Below, in pieces: positions 55,501 through 63,304 of a DNA stretch of 64,000 nt; within the stretch, counting starts at the first letter, position 1, and every line of letters starts with the position of its first letter. The position numbers were made by a program, and so were the translations under genes. Location of the stretch: positions 2,572,653 through 2,636,652 of the forward strand of contig NZ_CP065425.1 in assembly GCF_016772275.1 (NCBI RefSeq), written 5' to 3'. Below the pieces are notes generated by a model that saw nothing but the letters and a program-made list of their open reading frames with translations, had not been told where the DNA came from and ran no database searches. Source of the DNA: Heyndrickxia vini. Its GTDB lineage: Bacteria; Bacillota; Bacilli; Bacillales; Bacillaceae_C.

Positions 55501-55519
55501 ATTATACTTTTTTTCGACA
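55501..55519 (-). promoter_or_regulatory. Candidate divIVA promoter with Spo0A-box-like heptamer
   Basis: Minus strand -10 TATAAT (55501-55506) with TGTCGAA (55513-55519) six bases upstream. No convincing -35 box is visible at 16-18 bp. The heptamer matches the core of the Spo0A-binding consensus. Confidence 0.4.
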
Positions 55520-55551
55520 GTTTGTGGGGATATTCCTGCAATTTTATCAAA

Positions 55552-56328
55552 TTATTTCAATACTCCAACTTGTATTCGCCATTTTTCTTTTTTGGTCTGT
55601 CCTTCAATGACAATTATTTTACTTCTGCCAAAGCCCCTAACAGAGAACATATCCCCTTCACCACAAATAAACGATGTTTGTTCAGTAATTCGCCAATTAA
55701 CTTTTACCTGTCCATGATGAATAAATGTTTGAGCTTTCTGCCTCGAAATGTTATAAATTGATGATAAAACGGCATCCAATCTTAACGAACTTACAGTTGT
55801 TTGTTTTTCATGCCATGTTTCACTAATTGAAATAATATTATTTATACTCATTTCCTTTAATTCAATTGAGGCTTTTCCTACCTGACGAAATTCTAATCGT
55901 ATATAGTCTTCTAAATTTTTCACAATCAAAAATTGAATCCGATTACCATCAATTAGTATGTCCCCGAATTTTTCCCTTTTTATTCCTAAAGACATGAGGG
56001 TTCCTAGCACTTGTCGATGTGTGATAGTAACAAATTTACTTGGATATATTATTTCAAATAAAGCAATTTGAAAGTCTTCTTGAGTAGGAGAATAATATTC
56101 AGGATAGATAATGACCCTTTTTCTTTCACAGTATTCATGTCCACCAAACTCCTGAATTCTTACCTGTTGTCCAATACCAATTATAGATTGCACAATATGA
56201 ATTTGTCGCGGATCTAAAAAATCAGTTAGCTTCGGTGCATAGCTGTCTTCGACATATTGTTTCCAATTGATAACTTGATCAATAAATTCTTTCTCTTCCG
56301 GCCTAAAATGTTGATAAATATTATCCAT
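55552..56328 (-). CDS. ylmH: S4-domain RNA-binding protein YlmH
   Basis: A 258-residue protein (258 codons plus stop) with an N-terminal YlmH domain (MDNIYQHFRPEEKEFIDQV) and a C-terminal S4 domain (about 183-240, LRLDAVLSSIYNISRQKAQ). Bacillus YlmH has been linked to rescue of stalled 50S subunits in RqcH-mediated quality control. ATG 56328 follows AGGGGAT and matches the B. subtilis start. It is the last gene of the ylmD-ylmE-sepF-ylmG-ylmH group. Confidence 0.9.
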   Translation of the reverse strand: MDNIYQHFRPEEKEFIDQVINWKQYVEDSYAPKLTDFLDPRQIHIVQSIIGIGQQVRIQEFGGHEYCERKRVIIYPEYYSPTQEDFQIALFEIIYPSKFVTITHRQVLGTLMSLGIKREKFGDILIDGNRIQFLIVKNLEDYIRLEFRQVGKASIELKEMSINNIISISETWHEKQTTVSSLRLDAVLSSIYNISRQKAQTFIHHGQVKVNWRITEQTSFICGEGDMFSVRGFGRSKIIVIEGQTKKEKWRIQVGVLK

Positions 56329-56379
56329 AAAATCCCCTAAAAACATTAATAGTCAATAATAGATTAAGGTAGGCAGACA

Positions 56380-56640
56380 CTAAATAATCCAGAAATAAAG
56401 TGCCCTAACACCCCTTCCAGCAAGATTTAACACAATTATTGCTATGATTGGTGAAAAATCAATCATTCCAAATGGTGGGATAATTCGACGAAATTGTTCT
56501 AAATATGGCTCGCATATACGTGCAAACATCTGGCCAATTGACGATTGTTGAGCATTAAACCATGACATAAATATATAAATAATAATTATGTATGTATAAA
56601 TCTCAATAGCTTTTATTAAAATTCCAAACAAAATTTCCAT
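56380..56640 (-). CDS. ylmG: YggT family membrane protein YlmG
   Basis: An 86-residue protein with two membrane helices (about 6-28 and 63-82) flanking a loop with SWFNAQQSSIGQMFARICEP and PPFGMIDFSP, as in the YggT family. Homologues affect cell division and nucleoid or septum placement; the mechanism is unknown. ATG 56640 is preferred to an upstream in-frame GTG that lies in the GAGGTGG site. Six bases after sepF. Confidence 0.9.
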   Translation of the reverse strand: MEILFGILIKAIEIYTYIIIIYIFMSWFNAQQSSIGQMFARICEPYLEQFRRIIPPFGMIDFSPIIAIIVLNLAGRGVRALYFWII

Positions 56641-56645
56641 TCTTA

Positions 56646-57083
56646 CTAAGACCACCTCGAATCAAAATCATTTTGCTGAATTAATTCAGTAATATTTCCT
56701 GAAACCTCAACATTATCTGGAGTACTTAAAAATATATCGGTTCCAATTCTTTGGATGTCTCCACCAATTGCATATACGGTTCCGCTTAAAAAATCGATTA
56801 TACGTTTTGCTTGATCACGATCAATCCTTTGTAAATTCACAACAACTGCTCGTCTATTCTTTAGATGATCAGCAATTTCTTGTGCCTCTGCATATACTCT
56901 AGGCTCAACTAATATGACTTTCGAAGATTTTTGAACACTTTGTAAGCTAACAACATTTTGCTTTTGATGTTGTGACTTAGTATACTGTTCGGGCTCTATT
57001 TCATTTTCCATCTTTTCATCTTCAGTATATTCATATTCATCGTCCAATAAAAAAAATGATTTTATTTTCGTTTTTAATCCCAT
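56646..57083 (-). CDS. sepF: Cell division protein SepF
   Basis: Membrane-binding partner that bundles FtsZ filaments at the septum. The 145-residue product has an amphipathic N-terminus ([19 protein letters not shown]), a variable acidic linker, and the conserved SepF domain (about 60-138) with [20 protein letters not shown] and [20 protein letters not shown] 57083 follows GGAGGTG. It lies in the usual position downstream of ylmE. Confidence 0.96.
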   Translation of the reverse strand: MGLKTKIKSFFLLDDEYEYTEDEKMENEIEPEQYTKSQHQKQNVVSLQSVQKSSKVILVEPRVYAEAQEIADHLKNRRAVVVNLQRIDRDQAKRIIDFLSGTVYAIGGDIQRIGTDIFLSTPDNVEVSGNITELIQQNDFDSRWS

Positions 57084-57098
57084 ACGAACACCTCCAAT

Positions 57099-57767
57099 TT
57101 ATCCGACTAATGACGTACCGATTCTTACAATAGTCGCCCCTTCTTCAATAGCAATAGTATAGTCATTTGACATTCCCATGGATAATTCATTACATGGTGC
57201 ATACTCAAGTTGCAATGCTTGAACCTCATTTTGCAATTCTTTTAACCCACGAAAACATTTACGTATACTTGCTTCATCATCTGTTAAAGGCGCCATCGTC
57301 ATTAAACCTACGATCTTTATTTTGTTTAAGTTTTTTAAATTATGAATAAAATCTATCACATCTACAGGATTAATACCATGTTTAGAATTTTCTCCAGAAA
57401 CATTTACTTGGATAAAACAGGAAATATGTTTCTCTGCTCTTTTATTAATTTCTTCGGCTAATGAAAGACGATCAAGCGAATGAATATAGGAAACTTTATC
57501 AATGATATTTTTTACTTTGCGTGTTTGAAGAGTTCCAATAAAATGCCATATAGCGCGTTCTTTCAATGTTTCCCATTTTTCAATTAAACCATCGTCACGG
57601 TTTTCACCTAAGTTTATAATACCTGTTTCAACTGCTTCTTCCGCACGTTCAGTCGTTACATATTTTGTTACTGCAACTATAGTTACTTCATCGGAGTTTC
57701 TCCCAGACTTTTTACAGGCTGCATCTATTTTTTCTCTAATTGCTGAAAAGTTTTCAGACACTTTCAT
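57099..57767 (-). CDS. ylmE: PLP homeostasis protein YlmE (YggS/PLPBP family)
   Basis: A 222-residue member of the pyridoxal phosphate-binding YggS family, which buffers PLP and affects amino acid metabolism. It has the PLP lysine in [10 protein letters not shown], the [10 protein letters not shown] segment and the phosphate-binding [20 protein letters not shown]. It overlaps the ylmD stop by four bases, which shows co-translation. Confidence 0.93.
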   Translation of the reverse strand: MKVSENFSAIREKIDAACKKSGRNSDEVTIVAVTKYVTTERAEEAVETGIINLGENRDDGLIEKWETLKERAIWHFIGTLQTRKVKNIIDKVSYIHSLDRLSLAEEINKRAEKHISCFIQVNVSGENSKHGINPVDVIDFIHNLKNLNKIKIVGLMTMAPLTDDEASIRKCFRGLKELQNEVQALQLEYAPCNELSMGMSNDYTIAIEEGATIVRIGTSLVG

Positions 57768-58591
57768 GATGAAGCTCCTTTCATACCAATAAAACTTAAC
57801 ATTCTTCCTGTTTTTCCATGATCTCGTCGATGGGAAAAAAACTCATCTCGATCACAACTTGTACAAAAGTTCGTTATATGAATATTTTCAGGGGAAACAC
57901 CTGATAATTCAAGTATTATTTGATTCAGTTTTCTCAAATCAAGTTTAAATTGCCCTGGAGATATTTCTTCATATGGCATTTCGGTATTCGGCTGCATCCA
58001 TTTGTTTATTTTTGTAATCACCCGATTATCAACAATGTAACAGTCCTTACAAATGGAGGGCCCAATAACAGCTTGGATATGTTCTACAGGAATCCCTTCG
58101 CCTGTCCATTTTTCCACCATTTCTTTCCCAATCCCATTTACCGTACCTTTCCATCCTGCATGGGCAATTCCAATCATATTATATTTCGGAGCAAAAAAAT
58201 AAAGGGGTACACAATCGGCAAAACAAAGTGTTAGCAATGTATTATTTTTATCTGTATACAAACCATCTGTATTCTTTAGACTACTTTGATAATCAAGGGC
58301 ACCTTTTCCTGATTGAGAGTCATTTACTTTCACAATCTGAATATCATGAGTTTGTTCAGCCCCTACCCAGTTATTAATATCGAAATCCAGTTTAGAAGCA
58401 AGTATCTGTCGATTTTGTTGAACATCAGTTAATGCATCACCAACATGAAAACCACAATTTAACTGTTGAAATTCATTTTTACTTTGACCGCCATTCTTAG
58501 TTGTAAACCCAGCAACTAGGTTTGAATTTAGTCGATTCCAGTTCTCTATAATAAAATATTGTTCTTCCTTTTTTTCAAATGGCTCAAACAT
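57764..58591 (-). CDS. ylmD: YfiH/LACC1 family protein YlmD
   Basis: A 275-residue protein of the family once called multicopper polyphenol oxidase (laccase domain); several members are purine nucleoside-cleaving enzymes. The zinc or metal-ligand motifs are visible: HDIQ region, [17 protein letters not shown], and a late [15 protein letters not shown] 58591 has AGGAG nearby. Substrate here is unknown. First gene of the ylmD-ylmH group. Confidence 0.9.
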   Translation of the reverse strand: MFEPFEKKEEQYFIIENWNRLNSNLVAGFTTKNGGQSKNEFQQLNCGFHVGDALTDVQQNRQILASKLDFDINNWVGAEQTHDIQIVKVNDSQSGKGALDYQSSLKNTDGLYTDKNNTLLTLCFADCVPLYFFAPKYNMIGIAHAGWKGTVNGIGKEMVEKWTGEGIPVEHIQAVIGPSICKDCYIVDNRVITKINKWMQPNTEMPYEEISPGQFKLDLRKLNQIILELSGVSPENIHITNFCTSCDRDEFFSHRRDHGKTGRMLSFIGMKGASS

Positions 58592-58630
58592 ATGATTTAC
58601 TCCTATATTTTCCGAAAGATTCTTTTTAAT

Positions 58631-58658
58631 AGTGTATCATAAATTTAACTTATGTTCA
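58631..58658 (-). promoter_or_regulatory. Candidate promoter for ylmD
   Basis: Minus strand -35 TGAACA (58653-58658), 16-bp spacer, -10 TACACT (58631-58636) preceded by TGA (extended -10), about 40 bases before the ylmD start. Confidence 0.4.
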
Positions 58659-58698
58659 TTTGATAATTCTGTTTTCACTATAAAGTAACTGATAAAAA

Positions 58699-58729
58699 AA
58701 GCTTATCTCTACGTCAAACAGATAAGCTT
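58699..58729 (-). terminator. Rho-independent terminator after ylmC
   Basis: Perfect 10-bp stem AAGCTTATCT/AGATAAGCTT followed on the minus strand by five or more T, 17 bases beyond the ylmC stop. It separates ylmC from ylmD. Confidence 0.9.
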
Positions 58730-58745
58730 GATAAATAAGATCAAA

Positions 58746-59018
58746 TTATTTAGGTTCTTGTAATTGTTGTTGCATATAGCTCTGATCACGAAAACGTACT
58801 AATATTACATCCGCTCCTATTTTGACAATACTGTTCCAAGGAATTATAAATTCTTCTTCTTTTCCGAAAAAGCCAAAAACCTTTCCTGAACCGCCAACGA
58901 TTATACTTTCAATTTTTCCCGTATCTAAATTTATATCTATATCTCCGATGTTTCCTAATTTCCGTCCGTCCGATATACTGACAACATCTTTTAGTTGAAA
59001 TTCCGAAATACGTACCAT
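58746..59018 (-). CDS. ylmC: PRC-barrel protein YlmC
   Basis: A 90-residue YlmC/YmxH-family PRC-barrel protein beginning MVRISEFQLKDVVSISDGRK, with IDINLDTGKIESIIVGG and PWNSIVKIGADVILVR. It is conserved near sigG in spore formers; the function is unknown. The longer frame to 59120 is AT-rich and unlike the family, and ATG 59018 follows AAGGAGAGG. It sits between terminators at both ends, so it is monocistronic. Confidence 0.9.
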   Translation of the reverse strand: MVRISEFQLKDVVSISDGRKLGNIGDIDINLDTGKIESIIVGGSGKVFGFFGKEEEFIIPWNSIVKIGADVILVRFRDQSYMQQQLQEPK

Positions 59019-59135
59019 CGATAACCTCTCCTTCAAGTCTTTCCGTATTATTAAGTGCCAAATTATAATATATGTATATGCATCGAAAAGACATTTTAAG
59101 AAGAAAACAATCGGATTCATTATAGAAATAAATTA

Positions 59136-59174
59136 TGGACAAGTATCCTGTTCATTTTCCAGGATACTTGTCCA
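59136..59174 (-). terminator. Hairpin terminator after sigG
   Basis: A perfect 15-bp stem TGGACAAGTATCCTG/CAGGATACTTGTCCA with a nine-base loop, right behind the sigG stop, followed by TAATTTATTT. An unusually long perfect stem for this region. Confidence 0.75.
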
Positions 59175-59175
59175 C

Positions 59176-59952
59176 TTATTGTATATTCTTATTCATTTGT
59201 TTAATTGCCGCTTTTTCCAATCGAGATACTTGTGCTTGGGAGATGCCAATTTCCTCCGCCACTTCCATTTGTGTTTTCCCTTGAAAGAAACGCTTACGGA
59301 TAATCATTTTTTCACGATCATTTAATCTCCGTAATCCCTCTTGTAAAGCAATTTCTTCTACCCACTGTGTATCACGGTTTTTTTCATCCCCAAGTTGGTC
59401 CATCACATAAATTGGATCCCCTCCATCATTGTATATAGGTTCAAACAATGATACAGGGTCTTGAATTGCATCTAATGCAAAAACAATTTCTTCATGTGGA
59501 ACTTCCAATACTTTAGCAATTTCCTCGGCTGTAGGTTCCCTCGAGGTTTTGCTCATTAATTTCTCGCGTACTTGGAGAGCTTTATACGCAATATCACGAA
59601 GTGACCTTGAAACACGTATTGGATTATTATCACGTAAATATCTTCTTATTTCTCCTATAATCATCGGTACAGCATAAGTAGAAAATCTTACATTTTGACT
59701 TAAATCAAAATTATCAATAGATTTCATAAGTCCAATACAACCGACCTGAAAGAGGTCATCGACATATTCGCCACGGTTATTAAAGCGTTGGATTACACTT
59801 AATACGAGCCGTAAATTACCGTTTACAAGCTTTTCTCTTGCAAATAAATCACCTTCATGCATTTTTTTCAATAATTCTCGCATTTCTTCGTTTTTTAGCA
59901 CTGGAAGCTTAGATGTATCTACCCCACAAATTTCTACTTTATTCCTCTTCAA
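59176..59952 (-). CDS. sigG: Forespore sigma factor SigG
   Basis: Late forespore-specific sigma-70 factor. The 258-residue protein has an N-terminal family segment RNKVEICGVDTSKLPVLKNE, region 2 with DDLFQVGCIGLMKSIDNFDL, region 3 and region 4 with EIGISQAQVSRLEKAA. The start is TTG 59952 with GGAGGG seven bases upstream; the longer frame adds 11 residues without family similarity. It follows sigE by 142 bases with a candidate sigma-F/G promoter. Confidence 0.96.
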   Translation of the reverse strand: MKRNKVEICGVDTSKLPVLKNEEMRELLKKMHEGDLFAREKLVNGNLRLVLSVIQRFNNRGEYVDDLFQVGCIGLMKSIDNFDLSQNVRFSTYAVPMIIGEIRRYLRDNNPIRVSRSLRDIAYKALQVREKLMSKTSREPTAEEIAKVLEVPHEEIVFALDAIQDPVSLFEPIYNDGGDPIYVMDQLGDEKNRDTQWVEEIALQEGLRRLNDREKMIIRKRFFQGKTQMEVAEEIGISQAQVSRLEKAAIKQMNKNIQ

Positions 59953-59989
59953 GTCATTTCCCTCCTCATAGGAGCTGCTGTTCAAAATT

Positions 59990-60018
59990 AAGTATCTCCG
60001 CAGGTGGGAAAATTATGC
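59990..60018 (-). promoter_or_regulatory. Candidate sigma-F/sigma-G promoter for sigG
   Basis: Minus strand -35 GCATA (60014-60018), 14-bp spacer, -10 GGAGATACTT (59990-59999), which matches the sigma-F form GGNRANANTW. The spacer is a little shorter than usual. Confidence 0.5.
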
Positions 60019-60094
60019 ATGGGTAGAAATTTGAGTAAGCACTAACTTTTGTAAAGTTATTGATGTAAAAAGGTTTTTATTATAGAAAAATTTT

Positions 60095-60814
60095 TTAAAC
60101 CATTTTATTAAATTCCTTTTTTAATCTTTTGATAATTCTTTTCTCAAGTCGAGAAATATACGATTGTGAGATTCCAAGCATATCCGCTACGTCCTTTTGC
60201 GTTTTCTCTTCTCCGCCTTGTAACCCAAACCGAAGTTCCATTATTTGCTTTTCTCTCGGGGTTAACTGATGTAATGCACTGAATAGTAGCTTTTTATCAA
60301 CATTTGCCTCAAGATCCTTTGTTATAATATCTTCCTCTGTTCCAAGAACATCCGACAGTAATAATTCATTTCCATCCCAATCAATATTAAGCGGCTCATC
60401 AAAAGATACTTCCGAACGAATTTTATTATTTCTCCGCAAATACATTAATATTTCATTTTCGATACAGCGGGAGGCATAGGTAGCTAGTTTTATTTTTTTC
60501 TCAGGATTAAAAGTATTAACTGCTTTTATAAGGCCAATTGTTCCAATACTAATTAAGTCCTCGATATTTATCCCGGTATTTTCAAACTTTCGAGCAATAT
60601 AGACAACTAATCGTAAATTACGTTCAATTAATAAGGATCTCGCTGCCATATCACCTTTTGGAAGTTTCTCGATTAATACTTCTTCTTCTTCTTTTGTTAA
60701 CGGTGGCGGCAGTGCTTCACTTCCTCCAATATAATAAATTTCATCTGTTTTAATCCCCAGTTTAATTAAAATTTTGTACCAAAAGTATGATAATTTTATT
60801 CGAAAATTTTTCAC
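60095..60814 (-). CDS. sigE: Mother-cell sigma factor SigE (pro-sigma-E)
   Basis: Early mother-cell sigma factor made as an inactive precursor. The 239-residue protein has an N-terminal pro-sequence of about 27 residues (hydrophobic and basic, [22 protein letters not shown]), region 2 with [19 protein letters not shown], and region 4 with [17 protein letters not shown]. The start is GTG 60814 behind AAGGGGG. Processing by SpoIIGA, encoded directly upstream, is expected to remove the pro-sequence. Confidence 0.96.
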   Translation of the reverse strand: MKNFRIKLSYFWYKILIKLGIKTDEIYYIGGSEALPPPLTKEEEEVLIEKLPKGDMAARSLLIERNLRLVVYIARKFENTGINIEDLISIGTIGLIKAVNTFNPEKKIKLATYASRCIENEILMYLRRNNKIRSEVSFDEPLNIDWDGNELLLSDVLGTEEDIITKDLEANVDKKLLFSALHQLTPREKQIMELRFGLQGGEEKTQKDVADMLGISQSYISRLEKRIIKRLKKEFNKMV

Positions 60815-60880
60815 GTTTTGTCCCCCTTCTAAATGGTTGTTGTTAGGAGTATAGTAGTAATACCTTATTTAATCTGATCG

Positions 60881-61807
60881 TCAGGATGCCGATTGTATCG
60901 GTATTCCCGTTAACATTTTCGGATGAACAATACATTGGAACATGTCATCACTCGATAAACGTTGATTAGTAAAAGAAATTAGCGCTTTTTTTACGAGCCA
61001 ACTTTCATATTCTTTTTCGATAATCAAATTGTCTGGTTTATAAGCTAATAATAATTGATTACTTTTTCCAACTACTTTAGCTGGTATAAAACGGATTTTT
61101 TCACTCCATTCAGGTGATAAGGAAGTTTTTCCTTGAATAAATTTATCTGAATGGTCAGTGATTTCCCTAATTTCTTGAGGGAATTGATCAAGGGCATCTT
61201 GTATCGAAACAATCATCACCGGCTGTTTCGATAATGGATCGTATAATTGATTTCCACTATCGATAAGTCCCTTTAGTTGCAGAGAAATTCCGTTTATTTT
61301 TATTTTCACGTCAACTAATTGGTCAAATTGAATATTCGCCATTTCAAAATCTTCAATTCGTTGTTTAGAAAAAAACCATGCGATCGGCAAACCGAAGAGG
61401 ACGAATATCCAACTAATAGGATCACCAAACCCTTTTACACTTGCAAGTAATACCGAATTTTTTAATTGAAAGTCAAAATGAATGAAATAATGGGTTCCGA
61501 TTAACAATCCCCCAATCAAAAATGTAACGAAATAAAATGTTAAAAGGTTTGAAAAGAAATACTTAAAGCGTTTGAAACCAAATGCGGAGTAAACTATAAA
61601 AATGGAAAATATTAGTTTGACGATTGGATGACCTGCGTAAGAAGAAAATGGTGTTAGACTCATTACAATGAGCAAAGAGCCAATAAACCCTCCAACAAAT
61701 ATCCTCCATAAAGAGGTCCGACGTTTTAATATAATGGCTGTCAACCATAGAAGCATTGCATCAACGAGTAAGTTTAATAGCCATATAACGTCCATATAGA
61801 CAACCAA
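60881..61807 (-). CDS. spoIIGA: Pro-sigma-E processing peptidase SpoIIGA
   Basis: Aspartic protease of the sporulation septum that cleaves pro-sigma-E after activation by SpoIIR. The 308-residue protein has five membrane helices in its first 150 residues (VIWLLNLLVDAMLLWLTA onward) and a cytoplasmic protease domain with the catalytic GLIDSGNQLYDPLS motif near 177-190. The start is TTG 61807, with GGGGGGA seven bases upstream; ATG 61795 is poorly spaced. It is the first gene of the spoIIG operon. Confidence 0.95.
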   Translation of the reverse strand: MVVYMDVIWLLNLLVDAMLLWLTAIILKRRTSLWRIFVGGFIGSLLIVMSLTPFSSYAGHPIVKLIFSIFIVYSAFGFKRFKYFFSNLLTFYFVTFLIGGLLIGTHYFIHFDFQLKNSVLLASVKGFGDPISWIFVLFGLPIAWFFSKQRIEDFEMANIQFDQLVDVKIKINGISLQLKGLIDSGNQLYDPLSKQPVMIVSIQDALDQFPQEIREITDHSDKFIQGKTSLSPEWSEKIRFIPAKVVGKSNQLLLAYKPDNLIIEKEYESWLVKKALISFTNQRLSSDDMFQCIVHPKMLTGIPIQSAS

Positions 61808-61837
61808 TTATATCCCCCCATTTGATGTGGTATTTTG

Positions 61838-61871
61838 ATTGTATCGTACATACCTGTTAAAAGTGTGTCAT
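61838..61871 (-). promoter_or_regulatory. spoIIG promoter with 22-bp spacer
   Basis: Minus strand -35 ATGACA (61866-61871) and -10 TACAAT (61838-61843), separated by 22 bp. This spacing is characteristic of the Spo0A-activated spoIIG promoter of B. subtilis. Confidence 0.7.
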
Positions 61872-61918
61872 TTTTTGTGCGTGAAATTAGAGAAGTTTTC
61901 AATGTTTATTTCGAAATT

Positions 61919-61925
61919 TGTCAAA
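61919..61925 (-). promoter_or_regulatory. Spo0A-box-like site upstream of spoIIGA
   Basis: Minus strand TTTGACA (consensus TTCGACA, one mismatch), followed by AATTTCGAAA. Its centre is about 90 bases upstream of the expected start point, where the distal Spo0A site of the B. subtilis spoIIG promoter lies. Confidence 0.5.
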
Positions 61926-61992
61926 TGAAAGATATGCTCATGAAATGGAATGTTTGTACTTTTAAACCGGGGTATATGTTTACAAATAAATA

Positions 61993-62020
61993 AAACCGGA
62001 TAAGTTTCCTTATCCGGTTT
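61993..62020 (-). terminator. Rho-independent terminator after ftsZ
   Basis: Perfect 12-bp stem AAACCGGATAAG/CTTATCCGGTTT with a four-base loop, followed by TATTTATTTG on the minus strand, 11 bases beyond the ftsZ stop. Confidence 0.85.
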
Positions 62021-62031
62021 AGATATTTTTA

Positions 62032-63180
62032 TTAATTTCTGCGATTTCTATTTCTTAAAAACGTTGGAATATCTAACGTATCTTCAGCATGTTGAGTATT
62101 ATTACGAACAGGTTCTTGTATTTCTTCACGTTTTTGTTCGCGTTTTACAGTCGGTGCAACATTCTGTTTTGGTTGTCCTGTTCCAAATGAAGGACGTTGT
62201 TGTTGCTGTTGTTGAGTCTGTACACTTGCCTCATTAAACCCTGTCGCAATAACAGTTACGATAATTTCATCTTTTAAACTATCGTTAATGACAGACCCGA
62301 AAATCATATTTACTTCTTGATCAGATGCAGATGCTACAATATCAGCTGCCTCTTGAACTTCATACAGGCTTAAATTCACACCACCCGTTATGTTCATCAA
62401 GACGCCTTGTGCACCTTCAATTGATTTTTCTAATAGTGGTGAAGAAATTGCTTTCTTCGCTGCCTCAGTCGCACGATTTTCTCCTGTAGCAATACCGATT
62501 CCCATAAGTGCAGATCCCTTATTTGTCATAATTGTTTTAACATCTGCAAAATCAAGGTTGATTAATCCCGGTGTTGCAATTAGATCTGATATCCCTTGGA
62601 CACCTTGACGTAATACATTGTCCGCTTCACGGAATGCCTCTAACATTGGTGTACTTTTATCAACAATTTCTAATAAGCGATCATTAGGAATAACGATGAG
62701 TGTATCGACAGCTTCTTTCATTGCAGCAATACCGCCGGCTGCTTGTGTTTGACGTTTTCGACCTTCGAAAGTAAACGGTCTTGTGACAACACCAACAGTT
62801 AAAGCGCCTAGGTCCTTTGCTATTTTAGCAATTACAGGTGCGGCTCCTGTACCTGTACCACCACCCATACCTGCGGTAACAAATACCATATCCGCTCCTC
62901 TAAGAGCTTCCTCAATTTGTTCCTTACTCTCCTCAGCAGCTTTTTTGCCAACTTCAGGATTGGCTCCGGCACCTAAACCTCTTGTAAGTTTTGCGCCAAT
63001 TTGCATTTTTATTTCTGCTTTTGATAGGTTTAAAGCTTGCGCGTCAGTATTAACAGCTATAAATTCAACACCTTGAACATCATGTTCAATCATACGGTTC
63101 ACAGCATTATTACCGCCACCGCCTACGCCAATTACTTTTATCGTCGCTAATGAATCTAAATTTGTATCGAATTCCAGCAT
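62032..63180 (-). CDS. ftsZ: Cell division GTPase FtsZ
   Basis: Tubulin-like GTPase that forms the division ring. The 382-residue protein has the tubulin signature GGGTGTG (106-112), the T7 loop in [10 protein letters not shown], a variable linker (about 317-365) containing a run of six glutamines, and the C-terminal peptide [16 protein letters not shown] that binds FtsA, SepF and others. ATG 63180 follows TAGGAGGA. 124 bases after ftsA. Confidence 0.98.
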   Translation of the reverse strand: MLEFDTNLDSLATIKVIGVGGGGNNAVNRMIEHDVQGVEFIAVNTDAQALNLSKAEIKMQIGAKLTRGLGAGANPEVGKKAAEESKEQIEEALRGADMVFVTAGMGGGTGTGAAPVIAKIAKDLGALTVGVVTRPFTFEGRKRQTQAAGGIAAMKEAVDTLIVIPNDRLLEIVDKSTPMLEAFREADNVLRQGVQGISDLIATPGLINLDFADVKTIMTNKGSALMGIGIATGENRATEAAKKAISSPLLEKSIEGAQGVLMNITGGVNLSLYEVQEAADIVASASDQEVNMIFGSVINDSLKDEIIVTVIATGFNEASVQTQQQQQQRPSFGTGQPKQNVAPTVKREQKREEIQEPVRNNTQHAEDTLDIPTFLRNRNRRN

Positions 63181-63304
63181 GACAAATCCTCCTAATTCGT
63201 CGATATTCCAACAAGACCTTAATTTCTTTGGCTTGACCAGTCCGTGAAGAATTTTTAACGAATATTTATTCTATCATCAAACATTTACTCACTTACTTCT
63301 TTTA

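Noticed and set aside
60043-60059. Inverted repeat TAACTTT/AAAGTTA after sigE
   Set aside because: The stem is only 7 bp with a 3-base loop in AT-rich DNA and no T run follows; most likely chance.
62190-62220. Run of CAA/CAG codons (six glutamines) in ftsZ
   Set aside because: It lies in the variable disordered linker where length and composition drift freely; the frame and the C-terminal peptide are intact.
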